Assembly (NCBI GenBank): GCA_018881555.1
Contig: JACAXG010000002.1
Span: 20,287,183-20,351,182 of the forward strand
Source: Amblyornis subalaris
Taxonomy: Eukaryota; Chordata; Aves; Passeriformes; Ptilonorhynchidae
DNA length: 64,000 nt
Reading direction: 5' to 3'
In this document: piece after piece, positions 35,791-46,556 of the stretch
Layout: every line of letters begins with the position of its first letter
Position numbering within the stretch: the first letter of the stretch is position 1
Notes under the pieces: model-generated
Seen by the model: only the letters and a program-made list of their open reading frames with translations
What the model was told of the DNA's origin: nothing
Database searches by the model: none
Position numbers and translations under genes: made by a program

Positions 35791-36063
35791 GAGACATTTC
35801 CATGGGGGCATGTCTGTAGTCCCATCAAAAAAAACACACACTCTCCTGCACCTTGAGATGTAAGCAATAAGATGCGAGGGAAAGATGAGGGAACATTTAT
35901 TAGAATTGCAGTGCAGTGATGTCAGATTAACCAATACTAGTAAACGAGTTGATCATCTTCACTGTTCAGGATAGGTTAAGCACACGTTCTTGCTTGCAGA
36001 ATGGGACTTATGAGAGTGTCCTATTTTTACAGGACTATAGACATCTCCCTGTGGAAATGTCCC
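35791..36063 (-). repeat. Unclassified short repeat family, copy B, with terminal inverted repeats
   Basis: This is the inverted partner of 34496-34713, best matched across ATCTTATT..., GGGAACATTTATTAGAATTG, GCAGTGATGT, GTTCAGGATA and ACTTATGAGAG. The ends form an imperfect ~32-bp inverted repeat. Left, 35791-35822, is GAGACATTTCC...ATGTCTGTAGTCC; right, 36032-36063, is GGACTATAGACAT...GGAAATGTCCC; about 6-7 mismatches are visible. The inner part alone gives TGTAGTCC (35815) and GGACTATA (to 36039), about 225 bp, which would suit a short LTR with a slightly mutated end. The full 273 bp with long inverted ends would suit a MITE-like DNA transposon. No clear target-site duplication was found (GTTATGTA on the left, AATGAACC on the right). 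Non-coding. Confidence 0.78.
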
Positions 36064-37141
36064 AATGAACCAGGACACTTCTGTCTTTCCCCGGCCTGCC
36101 TTAAAAGTTGTATCATACTGAAATATGACTCCAAAAATAACCCACCCTGCAGGATAAATACACTACAGGAGAAGAAACCTCTGAGGAGATCCGATGGACA
36201 AAACATATGGCCTCTTTAAATCCAAGTATAATTCCAAAAGGCCTCTTTTTCTCTTACATGGAAACCAAATTAAATGTCTTTCTTGCGTTTCAGTATTCAC
36301 TGTATCACACTTGTAGTTTGGAGACTAAAATAGAAACTGTCAGAAAGATGCAGTTTTTGAAGTGGTGATAGTATGTTATGCTTAATGCCCCAATCTAAAC
36401 TAGTAGTGACCTTGCACCTTGTTCTTAGTCGATNGGAAATTACCATATGGAATTTCCAAGAGATTGAGGTCTGCTGAACCTCACAGTCTGTTACTCTTCT
36501 GACTGCTTGCATCAGTTGCTATAATCAGCAGCCCTGAAAAATATACTGAAGACTTGATCATGTTAATTATCATCTTTCACATGTAGATTCCTTTTAGCCA
36601 TGCCTGACATACACTTGCAGTAGGTAAGTATTCACCCTGCTAAATGCTCTTTCACCCAAAGGTGAAGGCCACTGACTGCATTCACATTCCATAGCACTCA
36701 GTCCTGGGTCTCTTCTGGGCCCTGTGTGGCATCCTCAGGCCATTAGACAGCTATTATTTTCTGTGTATTTTGTCCAGTTCAAAGGGTCTGAAACAGTGNG
36801 AGAACTGTGATGGAGCATATGAGCACTATGATTTTATGCTGTTAAGCCGTGCATGCCCTGCATGTGCTGGAGATGACCAAGAGTGCAAAGTCTCCTGGAA
36901 GACTTCAAGGGCAGGACTTTGAAGTCTTAAGTCTTGATCACAGTGCTTATTTGTAGCTGTCCCTGGAGTGAGATTCCCCCAGAGTTGCACCTCCTGGGAT
37001 TTGTTTTAGAAGAGATGCTGCTGATTGACTCTAAATGGGAGCTCAAGAGTGAGTAGGATTCGTGCAGTGCAGGCAGGCAGTGATCAGGACCAGAGAACAA
37101 ACTGCAGACCCAAGCACCACCTGGCAGTAACAGCCTTGCAT

Positions 37142-37142
<1 letters not shown>

Positions 37143-37183
<41 letters not shown>

Positions 37184-37186
37184 ACA
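37143..37186 (+). repeat. (CA)n microsatellite
   Basis: Eighteen uninterrupted CA units (37143-37178), one TA interruption, then three more CA. Likely polymorphic in length. Open frames across it give Thr/His or Cys/Val runs that are artefacts. Confidence 0.98.
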
Positions 37187-37535
37187 TTCGTTGAAGCCCT
37201 GACACTGGCTGGACTTTTCAGCACTCATCAAAGCTATGTACTGTTTATGTCTTTGAATGCTAATCCAAAAGTTACAAAGAAAAGCCTTAGGGAAAAAATC
37301 TGTTCCCTCACAGATCTCAGGGGTACTGGATGGCTACACTGGGGTTGTTTTACTGTGAACAACACTGCCATTGACTTGAATGCGAAGGATAATCTTGTGC
37401 CAGTTTTTCAGAGAAGCAATTTTCTTCATAGACAGGCTATTCAGTGATTAATTGCTGATAATGGACTAAGATCCTTTTTATATTCCTTTTAGATAATACT
37501 ATGAGTGTCAGTACATGCATGAATTGAGGAAAAAC

Positions 37536-37563
37536 AAACTAACTAGCTAACTAACTAACTAAC
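37536..37563 (+). repeat. (AACT)n microsatellite
   Basis: About seven tetranucleotide units, one altered to AGCT. Confidence 0.9.
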
Positions 37564-39206
37564 CACCAAGAATCAGCAATTAACACCACCTGATCCAGCC
37601 TTATATTTTATCTCTTCTTATATTTTTATTTTTTAAACCAAGTAAAAGTAGAGCTGTTTAAATGACTACTGCGGTTTTTTATTAGTTTTCTTTTTTTTCT
37701 TTCAAAAATGATCCTCTTCATTCTATTTAAAAAGAACAGTGAGAGAAAATTTGCCATTTATTTATTTTTCCATCTAAGTAGCTCCAGGCATGAAAAAAAA
37801 CTTTCATTTGTTACAGGTATTCTCACACACACAACTTTCACCTCCAGCTGCAGTCTAGTGTTTAGATTGCTTGGGCAGGCGGTGCTTTTGTTACTGCATA
37901 CTGGTATCAGCCATCAGGAACACAAGGGTGGATGATGTCAGTCAACATCATGTAATGGGACTGTTCAGACTTAGTTCTGCTCCCATCAGAGCAAATGAAT
38001 TCCCTTCACCACCTCTGCCTGTATCCACTCACCACCGCAGTCTCCGGGGGTTTTGCCACTGGCATCAGCAGCAGAGTAAGACCCAATATAAGCTGCCTGG
38101 TTTAGAACAGCTGTGGACATATTATCTTGCAGTACTGGCAGGGCATTAATAACTATCCCATAACTTCAGGGCCTTTCACATCAATGCTACTCCAAACTCT
38201 TTAAGCCATTTGGGCTTTTTGTTAAATACCAATGTTATATATGTTTTCACAAAGAGTCACACACTCTGTATAAAAGAGCCTGACAGGATCCACATCAATT
38301 CAGTGCCTTCTTTTATTTTCAACATTCTTTTCCTCCTGTTTGGGCCTTACCTGTTTCAAACTGAAGTGGACTCTGATGTGGTAGCCAACCTGACTACCAA
38401 AATCAGAGCACTGGATCTCAACAAAAACTCACTGTGGTCAAGGAAAAGCTTGCCACTAATTCAGTGGGATTTGGACCAGGAACTCTTGAATCTCCTCTTT
38501 CATACTCAAGTTTTGCATCCCTGTGATGCCTTTGGCTTCTTTGGAAGGTACCCTGCCTGATCTGCAGGAGGGAGGAGAGAAAAATGTTTCCTTTTGTATT
38601 TGTTTTCTTTAAACATCTTCTCTTACATTGTTTTAAATCCTTTTGATTTATAGATCAGCACACACCCAAAAACAGTCCCTGGAAGCGACAAGGATTCAGA
38701 GGCTTGTTTGCACAGCTTTAGACCAAAGTCTGCTTAACTGTGAAAAATAACATTTTTGTAGGCTGTTACTTCTTAAAGAGCTGCTGGTGCCTTCTGAAAA
38801 TCTTTGAGGAATAGTTTGTTTAGGAGTGAATCAGCTTAGGTCAATATACAATCTTATTTTTCTGGTCTCTATCTGCTAAAAGTCTCAAACAAAACAAGCA
38901 GAAAAGGTATGCAAAACCATGAGAAAGGCACAAAGAACAGAAATCTTATTTAAGATTTAAGAATCCATCCATGGAACGGAGTCAAATACTCATACAAATG
39001 ACGTAGAATTAATGATCTGTTTTTAGAAAGACTCCAAATCTCTGAGAGTTTTTCAACTGGAGTGGAGAGCTATTTAGTTTACTTTTTTATTGCAAAGACA
39101 CAACACTCTTCTATTGATGTAAGTAGTGTCTACACAGGCATCAACAGATAGATGGCATGTAGACCAGCAGAAAATTTGGCAAAGAGGCCCTATATCTTCT
39201 AACAGT

Positions 39207-39246
39207 GTTCTCCTTAGGAAACTCAGAGGAGTTCTCCTTAGGAAAC
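39207..39246 (+). repeat. Tandem duplication, period 24, ~1.7 copies
   Basis: GTTCTCCTTAGGAAAC at 39207 recurs exactly at 39231, separated by TCAGAGGA. Short slippage-type duplication. Confidence 0.9.
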
Positions 39247-42200
39247 GCCTTACCCTTAATCCAAATTAAGTGTAACAAGGACATAATGTGGGGAAGTAAT
39301 TCTGCAAGCCAGTGAAGCATTTCCATATGTGAGGAGACATTTCTTGATGTAAAGTCTTGCTATCAATGCTTTTACTGCTGCCCTGATACTTCTACAAGTG
39401 GCTTGGTAGGGACAACAGCAGACTTCATTGCTGTCAGCTGCCATTTGATCAGCTGGGAACATGTGCATGTGGAGTAGAGGAGAATATCCTTGAAACTGCC
39501 TTACTTTAAACTTTGAAGCAGTCTGACATTCAGATTCTGCTTCTCAGGTTTTTTACTACAGCTAGTCTTGTGCTAAGTCCATCTCAGTACAGAAATGGGT
39601 NGATAATCTTAGCAGCAGAATTTCTTTTTCATTTCACTCACTCCTTATTGAATTTAAAANACAACCTTCTCTAACCTTTTCCTGATTTCCTTCCTCATAC
39701 TTAATCATTGAATTACAAGTTGCACCAAGACAATAAGCACAACTCTGAGAATCACATCGATTAGCCAGTTTCGTGTTCTTTCACCACCTGCCCAGATCAA
39801 GAAACTCAGAGCAGTGAGAGTTTTACAAATTTCCTGCTAATAGTTTAAATTGTCACAGTTTTGCAATCATAAGTGGATGTCCAAAAGCTGTGCAGGGAAA
39901 CAGCCTCTTCCTATGCATTGTAGAAACGGAAACAAGTAAGCTAATGCCTCTATGTAACTTTCCATTTATCATTACTCAATAACACATCAACTTTTAGCAT
40001 TGCATTTTATGAGAGTTAATGAATTCCAGTATACTGAGCTCTAAGGACGTGGGAGAAGTCAGTATCTTAGCTGGTCCCGATGTTTCTGCTTAGTTTAATT
40101 CAGCTCTTAGCAAAAAACTCTTGTTGAAGTCAATGAATATTTGACTCAAATAACAATTGAATAAGGACAGAGAACTAAATACAACATTTGGCACAAGAAC
40201 AGCAGAATTGGGCCTTAAGCAATATTTTCAGAAAAAAAAGACCTGAAAAAAAACTCAAAAGCAGAATTCACAAATTTCCTATATTAACCAAACAATGTAT
40301 AATTACCAATGTCTGTTTCTGGGAAAGTTTGCAGTCNCTGCTCTGCATGGGAGGGGACACTGTACAAGTCACATCCATGCAATACAATCTACACGAATGT
40401 TCCCATTTTTTTTCCTTAACCACCGGTAAATTAAACTGTAACAGANAGCAACTTTATAAAAGCTTTCTCTCAGTTTTATCAGTTTTGGGAATCCCTTCTC
40501 AGAACACAGCCCTGTCTGACCTTGTGTCAATCAGGCACATCTGCCTCATTTCGACATTCACATCAATATGCTACTATAGGACAAATCTTTAAGTTGATCA
40601 CTGCCTTAAGGCTCAGCTTAGCCTTCAAATTATATAAATATTTCCTATTCAAATCCTGTCTTTATTTTCCTGAGAAAAGCTGAAGCTAACACTAGTGATA
40701 CCTAATCTGTCGGTTTTTATCCAGATGTGAATAACAATAACAAAATTACCCCACACCCTGAGGAAACAAAATGTCAGCCTTAGGCTTGTTTACCTTAAAA
40801 TAACTTTGTAATTTTTGCTTCCTTAAGATGAACGTGTTTTGTCTGCTCGACAGGAAACAGTTAACTGAAACATGGAGCCCTCTCCCAGCGTTTTTTAGAT
40901 GAGCAAAGCTCAGACCAAAGTCCATATGGTATTCACCCATAAACACAGACACACGACAGGAAAAATGCATTTTAAGTCTGTGTGCTGTGTGTTTTGGAAG
41001 AAGTTTGCCAAACAATTATGAAAAGAATTCGGCTTCCTCATAGCACCCTGGGAATGTACTCAGACACTGGATCGTTTCTCATTTGGCTTCAAAGAAACAC
41101 TTCAATAAGCCCCATTTTTTACNGAAAAATGTTTATAATGTAATTTTATCTCTTATTAGGGATGTCTTTCTTTGCCAATGTTACTTTTAAATGGGATGAT
41201 TAATATTTAAAGTCACCTAATTATCAGATGTTAACCCACTTCCAGAACAGATTATAGCCACTCTTTGATGTATAAGGGAACTAAACTCATCACTGCAGCA
41301 TTCTCCTGAAATGAAGATGTTAGGAACATGAAAAGGAAAGTTTTCTTCTCTCGTTCTCCTCTTTTTGAATGAGCAACTTAAATTTCTCAGCATTGTTAGA
41401 TTCATGTCCAAGCACCTAGATTTTTAAATACTTCATTTCAGTTTGTCTGAGCTACCTCTTTCCAGCAAGGTGCCAGTTTTGTAAAACTTTTGAAGCAGGC
41501 ATGCTGGGAATTTCCACATGCGGGGAACAATATTGTGCAGAGGCTGCTTGCCATTTGCCAAGCTAAACTTCCAGTTGTTTGCAAAAGTCATGTTACATAA
41601 CACTTCCCACTATTAACATTAGAAAAAATCACTGTGCAAACAGGTGTATTTCTCCTCTTGGTTTCACACCTAGCTCCCAAAAGCATTAGCGTATAGGTGA
41701 GAAGGTGTCAAATGGAAAGGCCTGTTAGGGAAAAGAAGGCTTTACAAACCTCCTCCGGATGAAACAGCAGAATCATCCCATCTCTCCNTGGGCACAAATG
41801 GATTGAATGGCTATAGATTGCTAATCCCACTGTTGTTCCTTGCTGCACTGTGATGGAGGATTAAGGAAAAAAACTGGGAGTTATGCCCCCCCAATACCAC
41901 TGAAATACAAAATCTGTATGTGATCGAGTGGACAGATTGGATTAAAAGCTATTCAAAATGCCTGCAAGCTATATATCTGAAAAATTCAATTAATTTAACA
42001 GGCAGGGCTAGCTTCAGTTTTCTGAGAGTCTCTTCTTCCATTCACACATCTACAAAAGACAGACAGTTGCAACACAACTTTAACGAGCATGAAATGCTTT
42101 AATTGCTGTGAATGGAAACATCAGAAGAAAAACATTCCTGAAAACATTCTTTGCAATACCAAAAGAGATAAGGTTGAAGAGTAACCTAGGACAACCTACC

Positions 42201-45200
42201 TAGGCCTTCTAAGATAGGATACGATTTCCTGGTGTTCACATCCTATATTAAAGTGCTTTCATGGACCACAGTCCTANTACCAAGGAATTTTTTAGATGCC
42301 AAATGATATCTAAAAATGTGATTTCTAGAGCATGCCTGTTGAGTACTGTGACACATTAGCCGCCCAGACAGAAATTTGGGGGAAGTGAGTCTCAAAGTCT
42401 CTTAAACACGTGAGCTTTGATATCAATGTTAAGGAAGCACTTAAGTGCTATTCTTAAATCTGGCACCAGACCCTAATATCCATCTCNCTCTCTGAGACAT
42501 AAAGTTCTTTCTTGATTTATGGTTAGACACTCAGATAATCTCTACACTAGAAGATTAAGCAGGGCTTGACCAGCCCTGCTGGTCTTGACACAGGCTTGAC
42601 CACTAGCCCCAAATGCTATTTTACTGTGGAACTGGGAGAGTAGGTATAACAAATGGATGAGCTAGAGGTCTTCCTGATAGTGCCCAAGTACAATGCAGGA
42701 GACAGCAGTCCTGTAGAATGAAGGACCAGTATGGCGTGCCAGACATCCTGCTCTCCTGCAGCCTTATCCTAATGGACTTTTCACCTGCTCATTCTCCCCA
42801 GTACTCCCACATAGTCTACATATCATCCCAAATGATAGAGAGTGCATGCACAGCAGTTTCTCACTAAAAAGACATCATTTTCCTGGGATGCAGGACCACA
42901 CATATTATTTCAGATACATGAAACTCAAANACATGATACCTTGGGTTTATAAATGCCACATGTACAGAGCTAAGTTCTAACTTGTACAAATAGTATTTCA
43001 TCTGTGTTCAGCAGTATAAATGTAAGTCCAGGTCTAGGTGCCCCAGGGATAGAAGGATAGNGTCCTAGGTGGTTAGTTCAGACAACGCAACGGTGCTTTT
43101 TGTAAAAGAGATTAATCGTTCTCAAGGTATGTAAAAAGTTTTTTCTACAAACCATGTGGATTATTCCATAAAATTTGGACTGTTCGTCTTTATTCAGGTA
43201 CCTAAATTTTACTTAACTAGACTTGTTTCTCATTCTGTCAACCTTTCTGTAAATTAATAATTACATTTGACAAAAATGCTGCACTTTGTTTCTTACAACT
43301 ACTAGAAGAAATCATTGATAGCATATCTGAAACTTTATTAACACTAATGTAAAGGAATAGCATATTTCATGCTTCTTTAGCATTTGCTTAGGCTTAGTTG
43401 CATCTATCTGGAAAAAAAAAATAGAAAGATACAGGAATATTGGACCCCTTTGCTTGTAGGCCGACTTTTGATAGGCAAATCCAATTATGATGATTGCAAA
43501 GCAGAAATTCTTTTACACTGTTTCAGTGAAAAAGGATAGTGCTAACAAATACCTTCTTTCAGTACTTTTGAGTGCTGTAGCACCAGGAGATGTTAAATCA
43601 AGTGTGAAAGCANGCAGCAGTTTTTAAAACTAGCAGCCAGTGCATCAAGTGCTGGCTGCATAGCACAGAGCATTACACCAGTACAAACTCACTCTACCAC
43701 TTCAACTTGGTTCAGACAACGCTAAAAAGGTAATTTTGTCCTAGCAGACCTGACGTTACCTCAGGTACTGTCTGAATGTGTTGTTCTATCTTTATACTGG
43801 GTCAGAAATGTTCTGTTGTCCTGAAGCCAGCGCAAACCAGCCTAAAAGAATAAAGCCAGCATGCATATCACATTCTCCAGTTAACTTTGCAGGGTTGGGA
43901 TCACACGTCCATGCCTGTTCTGGATTAAATCTGCACAATCTGGTGAACTGTATTAAGGAACACAGATTGTTCAGCAAGTTAATTTGACTGAAAGATGTTA
44001 TAGCCTGCTCATGGGGCAGCACAGATAGCAGATCTAACAGGGACAAAGAGCTGTGAGGGGCAGAGAGAAAAAGCTGATGGGTACCAAGCAGTTTTCTCAT
44101 TTCTCCATACCTGAACTGCTCTAAAATCCACCTACTTCGTATTTTGATGTGCTCACTAGAGGCAAGGCTCTGACTTGTGAGTTACAGTCATGGTTTGGTA
44201 TCATTGTAAAGCCTTCCCATGCCCACTTGTCAGCTTCTCCTTTACCCATGTGTGTCTCCCTCTCCACAGGGAGGGCTCAGGCCTTTCTGAGCAGCAGCAG
44301 CCTGCAGAAGTATATCTGTCATTCATTAGTGAGGGGGTACCACAAGATCAGCTAAACTAGATCTGTAGTCACAGGAAGGTCCATGCAAGTAATATGTGAC
44401 AAATATGCAAAGTTTTATAGCTGTCTCATTTTAGCCTTCTTGAGGTTGTGGATCAAGACTCTTAGCGATTCAAATTCATTATTGTTTCTGGCAAGGATTT
44501 CCATCACANCCTCCTCCTGAACATGCCAAACTGATGTGGAAAACAGATGACTATTTTTACAAACATCTATATTTTTCTTGAGTTCTTTTTCGGTGTGTTC
44601 CACTGTGTTTCAAGACCTAAACATTCACTCAGCTGGTTCCTAACATTCACTAACACTTTGACAGAAATAACAGAACAAGGCTCTCGATGAAAAGTGCAGG
44701 ACTGAAGATAGGAGATCAGTAAGGTCAGTAGCTAAGGAATATGAAACCTACCTCAAGGTCAGTAATGAAACTCTGAAGAATCTCTCTTATGAATCTCCAA
44801 TATCCTATCTTTGGTGTTAACATCAGATGGAGAAGGAAAGGGAAGAGAGGCTACCTCTATGTGGCAGTGAAGCNGTTGACCTTTTCTGTACCTCCTTTGT
44901 TTCCCTTTCTAACTCTTCAGTCTTCTCTTGGATTTGAGCCGTCTTATCATTCTTTCTCTGTTCCTGCAAAGAGATGTGATATACATATTTTAAATCAAAG
45001 TTAAGACTTTAGATCTTTGAGAACAATAAGAATAATAAATTAAGGTGAAGACCATCCCTATGTATGATGGAGGAGATGGAAGTTGAATTGTAGGAGAAGG
45101 CATGAGTGACTACTAATTTGGTAATCTAGGAGCACGTCAAGGCGGAGAAGTGGCTTTGGTTTACGAAAAAGAAGTAGCCCTTGTCAGGTGAGCAATTTTT

Positions 45201-46469
45201 TGATATACCGTGACTTATCAGATGAGAATGGAACTGAAGAGGAAGAAGTCAGTACAAGGCATATGTTGAGGAGATGGGAAATTTAAAGGTGTGAATACAG
45301 AGTAAAATGCTCCCTTTCTCCAAAGCACTAAGCTACTGTAGCCACCATAATATAATAGTAGTTTAGGAACAGAGGATGTCTTCATCTCTTACCAACCCTG
45401 TAAGCCATCACACGGCTCAACCACTCCGAAGAGCAACCTGAAACTCTTCTGCCTTAGATCTCCACTTCTAGAACAAGANCTGATGGCTTCATCCTTTAGA
45501 AGCACCCTCTTTCAAGCACAACAGAATTAACAACAAAACTGAAAATAACAAAATGTTAAAGTCTATTCTCTGCTGTCTCTTCTTGCAGTGAGTTATGTAT
45601 GTTCACAACACACATATCTCCACTCTGCCTGCAAACTACACTGAACAGATGGTCCCGATGCCAGCCCAAAAATTAAACCTGCAGCTTAATCCCTAGAAAG
45701 AATCTGAGATACCACAGTTCAGTGCTGACTGATGTTGTTCTTAGAAAGGAGAAACCACAGAGGCAGAAACACTTACAAAAATACCCACAGCAAAAAGAGG
45801 CTGTGTCCAATGGACTGCAAAGCCTTTCTGCTAAAGTTTGTTTTTTTCTCATTTTTCTTTAGTCCTTTTCCATTAGCACATGATGTCATCTCTTGCCATC
45901 CTGCCCTCGCCTGGTATTAAACTAACAGATCACACTCATCTTCACCTTGCTTCTGACAGTCCTGGTGGCAAAAAACTCCACATCACAGCTTTGAAATGAG
46001 ACTCGCTAGAGAAACGTAATTCTCATTGCTTCAAATACATGCATATATTCATGAAAGCATCAGGATGTCTTATCCAGATGACCTCACTTACAACCAGAGC
46101 TCCAGCAGTTTGCTACAACTAAACTGCTCTCTACAGCCAGAAAGAAGACAGGAAATACAGCCAGAGGGCTTGCAAATGCTTTGTTGGCACTACTGGGAGC
46201 AGGTAAGCAAGATTAAAGTTACCTACAGAGGTCCATAACAATAGGATTCTGTCTTTGCTTTGCAACGAGTGCTGGATTGAACCCACATATATTTTCATAT
46301 CTAAAAATGAATAAATTGCCCTTTACCAGATTATTTTCAGAGAGGAACCAAGCTGATTTGCTTTGGTTGACACTTTGAAATTGAGGTTTATTGGGATGAG
46401 ACAAAACAATAAGAAAATCTTGAGAATGTTAAAGGCTGAAAAAAGCTGAAGCATTAGCTGAGGTATTTT

Positions 46470-46556
46470 TAGACTTTAAGCTCTCCAGGGCAGTGATTGT
46501 CTGCTGTTGAGTTTTGTACAAAGCTGAGCATACTGCTAGCTCTAAACAAGCACGAC
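46470..46556 (+). repeat. Ancient L2/L3-like LINE 3' tail
   Basis: ACTTTAAGCTCTCCAGGGCA, GTGATTGTCTGCTGTTG, GTTTTGTACAAAGCTGAGCA and TACTGCTAGCTC follow the order of the old amniote LINE tail '..actgtaagctc..ggggcagggactgtct...tttgtacagcgcctagcaca..'. Divergence is substantial. It is the same broad tail type as the left part of 19308-19580, but in the opposite orientation. Family assignment is from remembered pattern only. Confidence 0.6.

Larger units (their letters stand above)
36064..46469. other. Non-coding unique DNA with simple repeats
   Basis: About 10.4 kb without a recognised gene or CR1 copy. It contains the CA array (37143-37186), an AACT array (37536-37563) and a 24-bp duplication (39207-39246). 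A - strand open frame at 44415-44603 reads like a short helical, Glu/Lys-rich segment (EILARNNNEFESLRVLIHNL) but has no convincing splice sites. The 116-codon frame at 38210-38560 (+) has no recognisable family. Low confidence that any of these is coding. Confidence 0.5.

Noticed and set aside
36927..37447. Open frames with His/Thr or Cys/Val runs
   Set aside because: Translations of the CA microsatellite.
40490..40600. Weak resemblance to a MIR/L3 core (CTGACCTTGTGTCAATC..CTGCCTC)
   Set aside because: Too short and lacking the other ordered blocks seen at 19308-19580.
44415..44603. - strand frame with a helical, charged C-terminal segment
   Set aside because: An in-frame stop lies just upstream of a GTG start, there is no good acceptor site, and it has one N. 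Insufficient to call an exon.
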